Assembly (NCBI RefSeq): GCF_050379415.1
Contig: NZ_JBNRLS010000001.1
Location: 62,001-126,000, forward strand
Direction of reading: 5' to 3'
Source: Marinobacter sp050379415
GTDB taxonomy: Bacteria > Pseudomonadota > Gammaproteobacteria > Pseudomonadales > Oleiphilaceae
DNA length: 64,000 bases
Of this stretch, positions 1 to 8,059 are shown piece by piece. A program made the translations under genes and the position numbers. Position 1 is the first letter of the stretch, and every line of letters begins with the position of its first letter. Under the pieces are notes generated by a model. It was not told the origin of the DNA. It ran no database searches and saw only the letters and a list, made by a program, of their open reading frames with translations.

Positions 1-38
1 CCGAGTTAAAGGGCTAGCTCCCCAGTAGAAGCAAAGAA

Positions 39-68
39 GGGGTCAGAAGAAAGCGTTCTTCAGACCCC
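39..68. repeat. Family A REP-like palindrome
   Basis: A 30-bp inverted repeat with termini GGGGTC and GACCCC and inner arms AGAAGAA and TTCTTCA. It carries the A.A mismatch at stem position 7. It lies 10 bp beyond the stop codon of the thiolase gene, in the region where that mRNA would end. It is one of 29 full copies in the window. Confidence 0.9.
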
Positions 69-78
69 GGAGTTGGCT

Positions 79-1263
79 TTACAGCATTTCGATGGCCATG
101 GCGGTGGCTTCGCCGCCGCCGATGCACAGGGCGGCAATACCTTTCTTCTTGCCATAGTGCTTCAGCGAGTGCATCAGGGTGACCAGCAGGCGGGAGCCGG
201 TGGAGCCGACGGGGTGGCCCTGGGCGCAGGCGCCGCCGTGGATGTTGACCTTTTCCGGGTCCAGGCCCAGCTCCTTGATCGGCATCATGGCGACCATGGC
301 GAAGGCTTCGTTGATCTCGAACAGATCCACGTCTTCCTTGTTCCAGCCGGTCTTGGCGAACAGGGTTTCGATGGCGCCCACCGGGGCGCAGGTGAATTCG
401 GACGGGTGCTGGGACTGGGTGCTGTGGGCAACAATCCGGGCCATGGGCTTGAGGCCGCGCTTCTCCGCCTCGGATTCGCGCATCAGCAGCAGCGCGGAGG
501 CGCCGTCGGAGATGGAGGAGGAGTTGGCCGCGGTTACGGTGCCGTCCTTCTTGAACGCCGGACGCAGGCTCGGGATCTTGTCGATGTTGGCGTTGTGGGG
601 CTGTTCGTCATCCTCGACGACTACCTCACCCTTGCGGGTCTTGACGGTCACCGGGATGATTTCCTCTTTCAGCAGGCCTGCTTCGATGGCTTTCTTCGCG
701 CGGGTCAGGGATTGGATGGCGTACTCATCCATCTCCTCGCGGGTGTAACCTTTCTTGTCGGCCATATCCTGGGCGAAGGCACCCATCAGTCGACCGGTCT
801 CGGCGTCTTCCAGACCGTCCAGGAACATGTGATCCTGCGGCGCCTGGCCGGGGCCCATGCGGTAGCCTTTGCGGGCACCCAGGAGCACGTAGGGCGCGTT
901 TGACATGCTCTCCATGCCGCCGGCAACCATGATGTCGTTGCTGCCAGCCTTGATCAGGTCATGGGCGAACATCGCGGCTTTCATGCCGGAGCCGCACAGC
1001 TTGTTGATGGTGGTGGCACCGGTGTTATCCGGCAGACCAGCCTGACGCATGGCCTGACGGGCCGGGCCCTGTTTGAGGCCGGCGGGCAGGACGTTGCCCA
1101 TGATCACTTCCTGGACGTCCGCGGGCTGCAGGCCGGCGCGTTTGACGGCCTCGGCGATGGTGAGGGCGCCGAGTTCGGGGGCGGAGACGTCCGCCAGGCT
1201 GCCCATGAAGCCGCCCATGGGGGTGCGGACGCCGCTTACGATGACTACGTTGTCGTTGCTCAT
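79..1263 (-). CDS. Acetyl-CoA C-acetyltransferase (thiolase)
   Basis: A 394-residue thiolase that would condense two acetyl-CoA to acetoacetyl-CoA or cleave 3-ketoacyl-CoA. The nucleophilic Cys is C90 in NKLCGSGMKA. The active-site His is H350 in GGACAQGHPVGSTG and the second catalytic Cys is C380 in CIGGGEATA. Length and motifs match complete AtoB/PhaA-type biosynthetic thiolases (about 390 residues). The start follows a GAGAGG-like ribosome site. No other fatty-acid or polyhydroxyalkanoate gene is adjacent; both flanks are family A repeats, so it looks monocistronic. Whether its main role is in beta-oxidation, ketone metabolism or PHB supply cannot be told from this window. Confidence 0.93.
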   Translation of the reverse strand: MSNDNVVIVSGVRTPMGGFMGSLADVSAPELGALTIAEAVKRAGLQPADVQEVIMGNVLPAGLKQGPARQAMRQAGLPDNTGATTINKLCGSGMKAAMFAHDLIKAGSNDIMVAGGMESMSNAPYVLLGARKGYRMGPGQAPQDHMFLDGLEDAETGRLMGAFAQDMADKKGYTREEMDEYAIQSLTRAKKAIEAGLLKEEIIPVTVKTRKGEVVVEDDEQPHNANIDKIPSLRPAFKKDGTVTAANSSSISDGASALLLMRESEAEKRGLKPMARIVAHSTQSQHPSEFTCAPVGAIETLFAKTGWNKEDVDLFEINEAFAMVAMMPIKELGLDPEKVNIHGGACAQGHPVGSTGSRLLVTLMHSLKHYGKKKGIAALCIGGGEATAMAIEML

Positions 1264-1293
1264 TGGTGTTGGACCTCTCGGTTTGTTTGCGTT

Positions 1294-1604
1294 GGGGTCT
1301 GATGAAAGCCTTCATCTGACCCCTTTTTTAGTTTTTTTGACCTTGGGGTTGATTGAACATGGGGTCAGATGAAGGTTTTCATCAGACCCCTTGGCTAGGT
1401 TCTAACATGGGGTCGGAAGAACGAAGTTCTTCAGACCCCTGAGCTTGTGTCTTGCCCCTTGGTTTGGGGCTGAAAGTGGGGTCTGAAGAAAGCTTTCTTC
1501 TGACCCCGTGTTCGAGGTTTGGCTTGGAGTCAGGTTCCAAGATGGGGTCAGATGAACGAGTTCATCAGACCCCTGAGTTAAGAAGAATGAATTCTTCAGA
1601 CCCC
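1294..1604. repeat. Cluster of five family A palindromes plus a half copy
   Basis: This fills the roughly 350-bp gap between zapE and the thiolase gene. Full copies lie at 1294-1323 (T.T form), 1361-1390 (A.A), 1409-1439 (A.A, 31 bp), 1478-1507 (T.T) and 1544-1573 (A.A). A truncated right half lies at about 1581-1604, a few bases before the zapE stop. Spacers are about 35-40 bp and share words such as TGAGTT. Nothing else is visible in the gap. The thiolase promoter must lie in or between these repeats. Confidence 0.9.
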
Positions 1605-1613
1605 TGGGTCACG

Positions 1614-2750
1614 TCAGGGCTTGTGTGGTGCCTCCAGGTATTCGTGGGACTGCATTTCCAGCAGGCGGGATTCGGTGCGTTCGAATTCGAAGCCGAGGCG
1701 GCCGCCGGCGTAGAGTTCGGTGATGGGGGCTGCCGCGGAGATGATGACTTTGACGTTGCGGTCGTAGAATTCGTCGATCATGTTGATGAACCGGCGGGCC
1801 TGGTCGTCTTTGTCGCCGCCGAGCACGGGCACGTTGCTGATGATGATGGCGTGGAACTGGCGGGCCATTTCGATGTAGTCGTTCTGGGAGCGCGGGCCGT
1901 CGCAGACGTCGACGAAGTCGAACCACACCACGTCGTCGGCGTGGGCCTGGGCCGGGATCTTGCGGCCGTTGATTTCCATGGTTTTGCTGTGCTTCGCAGC
2001 CTCCACCGCCAGGCGGTCGAAACTTTCGCGCAAACTCACATCGGCCTGATCATCCAGCGGGCAGTGATAGAGCTCCGCCTGCTCCAGGGTCCGGAGACGG
2101 TAATCCACGCCGCCGTCCACGTTGACCACATCGGTGTGTTTCTTGACCAGCTCGATGGCCGGCAGGAAGCGCTGGCGTTGCAGGCCATCTTTGTAAAGTC
2201 CGTCCGGCACGATGTTGGAGGTGCACACCAGAGTCACGCCCCGGCTGAACAGGCCGTCCATGAGGGTGGCGAGGATCATGGCATCGCCGATGTCGGATAC
2301 GAAGAATTCGTCAAAACAGATAACCCGGGTTTCGTCGGCAAACTTTTTGGAGACCTTCTCCAGCGGGTTTTTCTCGCCCTTGAGGGCCTTCAGTTCGTTG
2401 TGCACCCGCTGCATGAAGCGGTGGAAGTGCACCCGCATCTTGCGATCGAACGGCAGGGACTCGAAAAACGTGTCCATCAGATAGGTCTTGCCGCGGCCGA
2501 CACCGCCCCAGAAGTACAGGCCCTTGACCGGCTCTTCCCTGCCCTTCTTGAGTTTGCGGCGGAGTTTGGTCATGGCCTTGTTGCGTTCACTTTCAGCTTC
2601 GACCAGTTTGTCGTACAGTGCCTGCAGGCGCTTTACCGCATCTTCCTGTGCCGGGTCCTTGTGAAAATCCGGGCGTTCAAGATCCTTCAGGTACCGCTGC
2701 CAAGGAGTCAGGTTCGCACTGGTTTCGGAGGACATCGCTGCTGTCATCAA
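1614..2750 (-). CDS. zapE: Cell division protein ZapE (AFG1-like ATPase)
   Basis: A 378-residue AFG1/ZapE-family P-loop ATPase. In Escherichia coli ZapE associates with FtsZ and the Z-ring during constriction (family knowledge). Walker A is GGVGRGKT at about 82-89 and Walker B is VICFDEF at about 143-149, followed by the family's VSDIGDAMIL stretch. Full-length for the family. It is transcribed away from the zapG-like gene at 2942, which also bears on division and envelope growth. The 190-bp gap between them should hold both promoters, but I could not pick convincing boxes. Confidence 0.92.
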   Translation of the reverse strand: MMTAAMSSETSANLTPWQRYLKDLERPDFHKDPAQEDAVKRLQALYDKLVEAESERNKAMTKLRRKLKKGREEPVKGLYFWGGVGRGKTYLMDTFFESLPFDRKMRVHFHRFMQRVHNELKALKGEKNPLEKVSKKFADETRVICFDEFFVSDIGDAMILATLMDGLFSRGVTLVCTSNIVPDGLYKDGLQRQRFLPAIELVKKHTDVVNVDGGVDYRLRTLEQAELYHCPLDDQADVSLRESFDRLAVEAAKHSKTMEINGRKIPAQAHADDVVWFDFVDVCDGPRSQNDYIEMARQFHAIIISNVPVLGGDKDDQARRFINMIDEFYDRNVKVIISAAAPITELYAGGRLGFEFERTESRLLEMQSHEYLEAPHKP

Positions 2751-2941
2751 GGTATTCCCGGAAGTTGGACATGAATTTGGGCGCGGTATTGTCGCTTATT
2801 TCGGGATTTTTCGCCATTGGGAGCGGTCGCAGGGGCAATACGACGATTGTTGCAGGCAGTAACCGTGGGCGGGGGGCGCCCCGGCGCGTTATACTGCGTT
2901 GAGGGCTTGGCTCATTTCTAGCTAAAAGGACGACACAGCAT

Positions 2942-3388
2942 ATGACGAACCTGATTCTGGCAGCGATTGCCGCATTGGTTGTTGGCATTGTCATCGGGGT
3001 AATGGTTGGCCGCTCCGGTCAGGGACAGACTCTTCGGCAGCGCCGTGCAGAGCAGCAGATTGATGAGCTGCGGAGCGAGTTTACTCGTTACCAGGCTCAG
3101 GTGAATGAGCACTTCATGGAGTCAGCCCATTTGCTTCGGCGGTTCAATGACGCCTACCGGGATGTGAACCAACACATGGCCCGGGGCGCGAATCGCCTCT
3201 GTAATGACGAGGATTGGATGGAGGAGCTTCAGCAGGAGACTTCCAAGAAGCGCCTCGAGGAAGTCCGCGAGGATGCGCCGGCCGAGCCGCCCCGGGATTA
3301 TGCGCCGAAGAAGGATCCTGAGGCGAAGGGGACGCTGGCTGAGGACTTTGGGTTGGATAAGGAGCGGAAGGCTTCTTCTGAGGCTTGA
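2942..3388 (+). CDS. zapG: YhcB/ZapG-like DUF1043 membrane protein
   Basis: A 148-residue DUF1043 (YhcB) protein. One N-terminal transmembrane segment (about residues 3-24, LILAAIAALVVGIVIGVMVG) is followed by a charged helical cytoplasmic domain and a disordered, Lys/Glu/Pro-rich tail from about 95. YhcB/ZapG proteins bridge division and envelope-synthesis machinery at the inner membrane (family knowledge). The start has AAAGGA about 9 bases upstream. It is monocistronic and faces the Nif3-family gene, with a family B hairpin and a family A repeat between them. The symbol rests on family resemblance and length. Confidence 0.8.
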   Translation: MTNLILAAIAALVVGIVIGVMVGRSGQGQTLRQRRAEQQIDELRSEFTRYQAQVNEHFMESAHLLRRFNDAYRDVNQHMARGANRLCNDEDWMEELQQETSKKRLEEVREDAPAEPPRDYAPKKDPEAKGTLAEDFGLDKERKASSEA

Positions 3389-3426
3389 AGTTACTTTTCA
3401 CGGCAGGACTGCGAACTTGGGTGCGT

Positions 3427-3539
3427 GAGCGGATCGGGAAGGGCTGTCCAAAACCCGCTCCTTCGGCACGTCCATGTGACGCTTGAGCTCCGCCATCCAT
3501 GGCTCCGCACAGTTTTGGACAGCCCTTCCCGATCCGCTC
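3427..3539. repeat. Family B hairpin element, copy 1
   Basis: A 113-bp element with perfect 28-bp inverted arms (3427-3454 and 3512-3539) around a 57-nt core holding GGCACGTCCATGTGACGC and CCATCCATGGCTCCGCAC. It lies between convergent genes, 39 bp past the zapG stop. Neither side has a T-run, so it is not a classical intrinsic terminator, though the arms could form a long RNA hairpin in either direction. Confidence 0.9.
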
Positions 3540-3572
3540 AATCAGACTTCTTTGCAATTCGCTTGGAGCACC

Positions 3573-3602
3573 GGGGTCAGAAGAAAGCCTTCTTCTGACC
3601 CC
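3573..3602. repeat. Family A REP-like palindrome (perfect form)
   Basis: A 30-bp copy with fully complementary arms (AGAAGAA and TTCTTCT), one of only four without the position-7 mismatch. It lies 24 bp downstream of the Nif3-family gene's stop and next to family B copy 1. Confidence 0.9.
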
Positions 3603-3625
3603 ATTTTCATGACTCCACGTTCAAA

Positions 3626-4369
3626 TCACACCGGGTTATCGCAATCTATAAACTGGTGGGTTACCCCGAATTCCTCTTCCAACGCCTTCCCGAGTGCCTG
3701 CACACCGTAACGCTCGGTGGCATGGTGGCCTGCAGCGAAATAGTGGATACCACATTCCCGTGCCGTGTGAGTCGTCGGTTCTGAAATTTCCCCGCTGATA
3801 TACGCATGCAGGCCAGCATCCAGGGCGATGTTGATAAAGCCCTGCGCGGCGCCGGTGCACCAGCCTACCCGTTTGATCTCCTGATTGCCCTCACCGACCC
3901 ACAGTGGTTCGCGGTGGAGCTTTCTGGCGATGTGGAGGCCGAATTTTTCCGGGGTCATCGGTTCCTGCAGTTCACCTTCCCAGACCAGGCCGCCCAGCGG
4001 GTGCGGGTTTTTGATTTCCAGGACGTCGGCGAGTTGGCGGTTGTTGCCGTATTCCGGGTGGTCGTCCAGCGGGAGGTGGTAAGCGACCAGGTTGATGTCG
4101 TGGTCGAGCAGCTGTTTCAGGCGCTCGCGCTTCATGCCACGGATGCGCTGGTCTTCGCCTTTCCAGAAGTAGCCGTGGTGGACGAGGATCATGTCGGCGT
4201 TGGCGTCGATGGCGGCTTCGATCAGCGCCTTGGATGCGGTTACGCCGGTGACGATGGTGTTGATTTCGTCTTTACCTTCGACCTGGAGGCCGTTGGGGCT
4301 GTAGTCCTGGAAGTTTTCGGGTTGGAGCCATTCGTTGATGGTGTTCAGGATATCGTTTCGAGCTGCCAT
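3626..4369 (-). CDS. Nif3-like dinuclear metal-centre protein
   Basis: A 247-residue NIF3/DUF34 (YbgI-type) protein. Members form hexameric rings with a two-metal site; a GTP cyclohydrolase I type 2 annotation is common, but the function is not settled. Visible metal-site signatures are ADMILVHHGYFWKG in the N-terminal half and YFAAGHHATERYG near the C-terminus. The start at 4369 is chosen because AGGAGG lies just upstream; a longer reading frame to 4525 only runs back through a family B repeat. It stands alone between two repeat-bearing gaps, not in a tight operon with hisC. Confidence 0.87.
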   Translation of the reverse strand: MAARNDILNTINEWLQPENFQDYSPNGLQVEGKDEINTIVTGVTASKALIEAAIDANADMILVHHGYFWKGEDQRIRGMKRERLKQLLDHDINLVAYHLPLDDHPEYGNNRQLADVLEIKNPHPLGGLVWEGELQEPMTPEKFGLHIARKLHREPLWVGEGNQEIKRVGWCTGAAQGFINIALDAGLHAYISGEISEPTTHTARECGIHYFAAGHHATERYGVQALGKALEEEFGVTHQFIDCDNPV

Positions 4370-4407
4370 AGAGCTCCTCCTGATTGCCTTCTGAGTTGGG
4401 AGTGGCC

Positions 4408-4513
4408 GGCAGGCGGGGAGGGCCTTCCGGGAACCGCTACGAGCACATCCATGTGCGCTTGACTCCGGCCATCCATGGCCTCCGACATTCCCGGAAGGCC
4501 CTCCCCGCCTGCC
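4408..4513. repeat. Family B hairpin element, copy 2
   Basis: A 106-bp element with perfect 26-bp arms (4408-4433 and 4488-4513) and a 54-nt core of the CGCTACGAGCAC subtype containing GGCCATCCATGGCC. The arm sequence is unrelated to copy 1 except for a G-rich outer part and a CTTCC inner part. It fills most of the gap between the hisC stop and the Nif3-family start. Confidence 0.9.
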
Positions 4514-4531
4514 TCCGCGAACCATTCAGTT

Positions 4532-5584
4532 TTACAGAGACTGAAGGCCCTTGATCAATGCATCATTCTGCTCGGCGGTGCCGATTGTAATGCGCAAGAA
4601 GTCGCTGATTCTGGGCTTGTTGAAGTGCCGGACGATGATGCCCTGCTCTCGTAGACCCTTTGCCAGTGCCTCTCCGGACTGACCTTTGTGCCGGGCGAAG
4701 ACAAAATTTGCTTTTGACGGCAGAACTTCAAAGTCCATGCCTTCCAGTGCTTCAGTTACGCGCTCGCGCTCACTGATCACGCCGTCGCAGCACTTCTGAA
4801 ACCAGGCTTCGTCCTCGTAGGCGGCTTTCGCGCCGGCTAGGGCCAGTCGGTCCAGAGGATAGCTGTTGAAGCTGTTTTTCACTCGATTCAGTGCTTCGAT
4901 CAGATCCTTGTGGCCAATGGCGAGACCGACACGCAAGCCTGCCAGAGAACGGGCCTTGGACAGAGTCTGGCTGACCAGCAGGTTCGGGTATTTGTCTACC
5001 AGGGTAATTGCGCTCTGGCCGCCAAAGTCCACGTAGGCTTCGTCGACTACGACCACCCGGTTGGGGTTAGCCTGAACGATGGCTTCCACTTGCTCCAGCG
5101 GCAGATAACGGCCGGTGGGAGCGTTCGGGTTCGGGAAGATGATGCCGCCGTTGGGCTGCTGGTAATCTTCCGGGTTGATCTCGAAGCTGTCGGTGAGCGG
5201 TACCTTCTTGCCTTCGATGTTATAGAGGCCACAGTAGACCGGATAGAAGCTGTAGGTCACGTCCGGGAACAGGATCGGCTCGCCGTGCTGGAACAGGGCG
5301 TAGAAGATGTGGGCCAGGACTTCGTCGGAGCCGTTGCCGAGGAATACCTGTTCCGGCTGGACTTTGTGGTAGTCGGCGATGGTTTGGCGCAGGGCCTCGC
5401 CTTCCGGGTCCGGGTAGAGGCGGAGGTTGTCGTTCAGTTCGGCCTGGATGGCTTCGATGACCTTGGGCGATGGGCCGAAGGGGTTTTCGTTGGTGTTGAG
5501 CTTGACCAGGTTTGCCATTTTCGGCTGTTCGCCCGGGACGTAGGGGACCAGGTCGTTTACCAGGGGGCTCCAGAATTTGCTCAT
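4532..5584 (-). CDS. hisC: Histidinol-phosphate aminotransferase
   Basis: A 350-residue class I/II aminotransferase that converts imidazole-acetol phosphate and glutamate to histidinol phosphate in histidine synthesis. The PLP-binding lysine is K210 in SQTLSKARSLAGLRVG. NPNAPTGRY at about 152-160 and VVVDEAYVDF at about 178-187 are the cofactor-site motifs. The N-terminal VKLNTNENP signature is typical of HisC. Full-length. It follows hisD on the same strand but is separated by about 340 bp filled with repeats, so it may be less tightly co-transcribed than usual. The start has AGAGGATCAA upstream. Confidence 0.95.
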   Translation of the reverse strand: MSKFWSPLVNDLVPYVPGEQPKMANLVKLNTNENPFGPSPKVIEAIQAELNDNLRLYPDPEGEALRQTIADYHKVQPEQVFLGNGSDEVLAHIFYALFQHGEPILFPDVTYSFYPVYCGLYNIEGKKVPLTDSFEINPEDYQQPNGGIIFPNPNAPTGRYLPLEQVEAIVQANPNRVVVVDEAYVDFGGQSAITLVDKYPNLLVSQTLSKARSLAGLRVGLAIGHKDLIEALNRVKNSFNSYPLDRLALAGAKAAYEDEAWFQKCCDGVISERERVTEALEGMDFEVLPSKANFVFARHKGQSGEALAKGLREQGIIVRHFNKPRISDFLRITIGTAEQNDALIKGLQSL

Positions 5585-5608
5585 TTGATCCTCTTACTCC
5601 GAGTCGAC

Positions 5609-5798
5609 GGCAGGTGGGCGGCACGTCTCCCGGGAACCGCTACGAGCACCCCTTGCGGGGTCCGGCCAGCAATCACAGATTGCTGTCGTTCGGCTGCGCA
5701 TGAAGCTCCGCTTCATAAACGCTTGCCTTACCCCTGTGCGCTTGTTTCGGGCCACCCATGGCCCTCTACATTCCCGGGCGGAGCCTTGCCCACCTGCC
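5609..5798. repeat. Family B hairpin element, copy 3 (with core insertion)
   Basis: A 190-bp element. The outer 11 bp (GGCAGGTGGGC and GCCCACCTGCC) and inner 7 bp of the arms still pair, but the middle 10 bp have decayed. The core is interrupted after CTACGAGCAC by about 85 nt containing two small hairpins (CAGCAATCACAGATTGCTG and ATGAAGCTCCGCTTCAT), then resumes at TGTGCGCTTG. The same insertion occurs in the copy at 59847. Confidence 0.85.
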
Positions 5799-5828
5799 TA
5801 CTAACTTTGGTGCTGGCATGTTGAACTT

Positions 5829-5923
5829 GGGGTCAGAAGAAAGTGTTCTTCAGACCCCTGAGTTAGGTTCGACATAGGGTCAGATGAAGGTTTTCATCAG
5901 ACCCCTGAGGTCCATCTGACCCC
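5829..5923. repeat. Two family A palindromes and a half copy
   Basis: Copies at 5829-5858 (AGAAGAA type) and 5876-5905 (GATGAA type, first G changed to A) are both in the A.A orientation. A right-half remnant, CATCTGACCCC, follows at about 5913-5923. The cluster ends at the hisD stop codon, so it lies in the 3' untranslated region of hisD. Confidence 0.88.
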
Positions 5924-5925
5924 GC

Positions 5926-7233
5926 TTAATCTTTGATCCGGTACTCCGCCGAGCGGGCGTGGGCGGTTAGGCCCTCGCCTCTGGCCAGGACGGAGGCTAC
6001 GCGACCCATGCGGTCGGCGCCGCTGGCGCTGAAGCCGATGAGGGACGAGCGCTTCTGGAAGTCGTAGACGCCCAGTGGCGAGGAGAACCGTGCGGTGCCG
6101 CTGGTGGGCAGTACGTGGTTCGGGCCGGCGCAGTAGTCGCCCAGGGCCTCGGCGGTGTAGCGGCCCATGAAGATGGCGCCGGCGTGGCGGATGTCGTCCA
6201 GCATGGCCTGCGGGTCTTCCACGGACAGCTCAAGGTGCTCCGGGGCGATCCGGTTGGATACGTCGGCCGCTTCCTTGAGATCTGCCACCTGGATCAGGGC
6301 CGCACGGTCGGTCATGGAGGTGCGGATGATGTCCGCGCGTTCCATGGTCGGCAGCAGTTTGTTGATGCTGGCTTCCACGGCATCCAGGAATTCCGCATCC
6401 GGGCTGATCAGGATGCTCTGGGCCTGCTCGTCGTGCTCGGCCTGGGAGAACAGGTCCATGGCGATCCAGTCCGGATCGGTCTTGCCGTCAGAGATCACCA
6501 GGATCTCGGAGGGGCCGGCGATCATGTCGATGCCGACCACACCGAACACCTCGCGCTTGGCCGTGGCCACGAAGATGTTGCCCGGGCCCACGATCTTGTC
6601 CACGGAAGGGATGGTTTCCGTGCCATAGGCCAGCGCGCCGACTGCCTGGGCACCGCCGACGGTGAATACCCGGTCGACACCGGCAATGGCGGCAGCGGCC
6701 AGGACCATGTCGTTCACGACACCGTCCGGTGTGGGCACGACCATGATCACTTCACTGACGCCGGCCACTTTCGCCGGGATGGCGTTCATCAGTACGGACG
6801 AAGGGTAAGCCGCTTTGCCGCCCGGGACATACAGCCCGGCGCGGTCCAGCGGGGTTACCTTCTGGCCCAGGATCGTGCCGTCCTGGTCCTGGTACTGCCA
6901 GGACTTCTGGTCCTGACGCTCGTGGTAATCGCGGATGCGTTCGGCGGCCTTTTCCAGGGCCTCACGCTGGTCCCGGGGGATGGCGTCCAGGCTTTTCTGG
7001 AGCCGGTCCTTGCCCATTTCCAGTTCGGCCACGGAGCCGACCGCCAGGCGGTCGAACTTTTCGGTGAATTCCAGGACGGCCTGGTCACCGCGGGTTTTGA
7101 CCTCGTGCAGGATGTGACGCACCGACTCGTTCACCTGATGATCTACGCTGTCGTCCCAGGCCAGGAGTTTGGCCAGTGCGCTGTCGAAGTCGCTTTGGGA
7201 GGCGTTCAGTCGTTTGATGGTTACGTCGGTCAT
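5926..7233 (-). CDS. hisD: Histidinol dehydrogenase
   Basis: A 435-residue zinc-dependent enzyme that oxidises L-histidinol to L-histidine in two NAD-linked steps. Family motifs are GLYVPGGKAAYPSS, the zinc-ligand region FSQAEHDEQAQ, the catalytic-base region RIAPEHLEL, and GDYCAGPNHVLPTSG. Full-length. It lies 3' of hisG on the same strand, with about 150 bp and two family A palindromes between them, so the hisG-hisD-hisC order is kept but spread out by repeats. The start codon has CAGGAA upstream. Confidence 0.95.
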   Translation of the reverse strand: MTDVTIKRLNASQSDFDSALAKLLAWDDSVDHQVNESVRHILHEVKTRGDQAVLEFTEKFDRLAVGSVAELEMGKDRLQKSLDAIPRDQREALEKAAERIRDYHERQDQKSWQYQDQDGTILGQKVTPLDRAGLYVPGGKAAYPSSVLMNAIPAKVAGVSEVIMVVPTPDGVVNDMVLAAAAIAGVDRVFTVGGAQAVGALAYGTETIPSVDKIVGPGNIFVATAKREVFGVVGIDMIAGPSEILVISDGKTDPDWIAMDLFSQAEHDEQAQSILISPDAEFLDAVEASINKLLPTMERADIIRTSMTDRAALIQVADLKEAADVSNRIAPEHLELSVEDPQAMLDDIRHAGAIFMGRYTAEALGDYCAGPNHVLPTSGTARFSSPLGVYDFQKRSSLIGFSASGADRMGRVASVLARGEGLTAHARSAEYRIKD

Positions 7234-7291
7234 TTCTGTGTTCCTGCTTCAGGAGGACATTGCTTTGGTTTTGCTCTGGTGCTGGGTTACC

Positions 7292-7383
7292 GGGGTCAGA
7301 TGAAAGCTTTCATCTGACCCCAACTTCAATTCCAAGGCCAGATCCAAATTACCGGGGTCAGAAGAAGGCTTTCTTCAGACCCC
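7292..7383. repeat. Two family A palindromes between hisG and hisD
   Basis: Copies lie at 7292-7321 (GATGAA type, perfect) and 7354-7383 (AGAAGAA type, A.A mismatch). The last C of the second copy is the first complementary base of the hisG stop codon, so the repeat abuts the coding end exactly. They sit inside an otherwise continuous his gene order. Confidence 0.9.
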
Positions 7384-8030
7384 TACTTTTTCTCTCGCCG
7401 CTTTTCTACGGCGGCGGCCATCTTTTCGATTATGGGGTTAATCCGCCCATGTTTCATCTTCATGGACGCACGATTAACCACTAAACGGCTGCTGATGTTT
7501 TCAATCAGGTCCCGGGCTTCGAGGCCGTTGGCCTTGAGGGTGTTACCGGTATCGACAATATCCACGATCTCGTCGGCGAGGCCGAGGATCGGGGCCAGTT
7601 CCATTGCGCCGTACAGCTTGATGATATCGGCCTGGCGGCCCTGGGCGGAATAGTACCTTCGAGCCAGGTTGACGAACTTGGTGGCCACCTTGATCCGGCC
7701 GTTCGGCGGTGTCTGGCCCTTTGGACCGGCAGTCATCAGGCGGCAGCGGGAGATGTTCAGGTCCAGGGGCTCGTACAGACCTTCCGCACCATGTTCCATC
7801 AGCACATCCTTGCCGGTCACGCCCAGGTCCGCACCGCCATACTGGACATAGGTCGGCACGTCGGTGGCACGGATGATCAGTACGCGCACGTCCGGATCGG
7901 TGGTCGGAAACACCAGCTTGCGGGATTTCTTCACGTCGTCCACCAGCTCGATGCCGGCTTCCGCCAGCAGCGGCAGGGTTTCTTCGAGGATTCGTCCCTT
8001 CGACAAGGCGATGGTGATGGAATCTGTCAT
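7383..8030 (-). CDS. hisG: ATP phosphoribosyltransferase, short form
   Basis: A 215-residue HisG of the short type, the first enzyme of histidine synthesis, making phosphoribosyl-ATP. TIALSKGRILEE at the N-terminus, GADLGVTGKDVL and the PRPP-loop region EIVDIVDTGNTLKANG identify it. It lacks the C-terminal ACT-like regulatory domain of long HisG. Short HisG works with the regulatory subunit HisZ (family knowledge), and hisZ is not in this window. It is directly downstream of murA (29 bp), the usual gammaproteobacterial order murA-hisG-hisD-hisC. Confidence 0.95.
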   Translation of the reverse strand: MTDSITIALSKGRILEETLPLLAEAGIELVDDVKKSRKLVFPTTDPDVRVLIIRATDVPTYVQYGGADLGVTGKDVLMEHGAEGLYEPLDLNISRCRLMTAGPKGQTPPNGRIKVATKFVNLARRYYSAQGRQADIIKLYGAMELAPILGLADEIVDIVDTGNTLKANGLEARDLIENISSRLVVNRASMKMKHGRINPIIEKMAAAVEKRREKK

Positions 8031-8059
8031 GCGTCCTTCCGGTTTCCCGTCTGTGTCTG

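Noticed and set aside
4370..4525. N-terminal extension of the Nif3-family protein
   Set aside because: It translates a family B repeat; the ATG at 4369 has a consensus AGGAGG.
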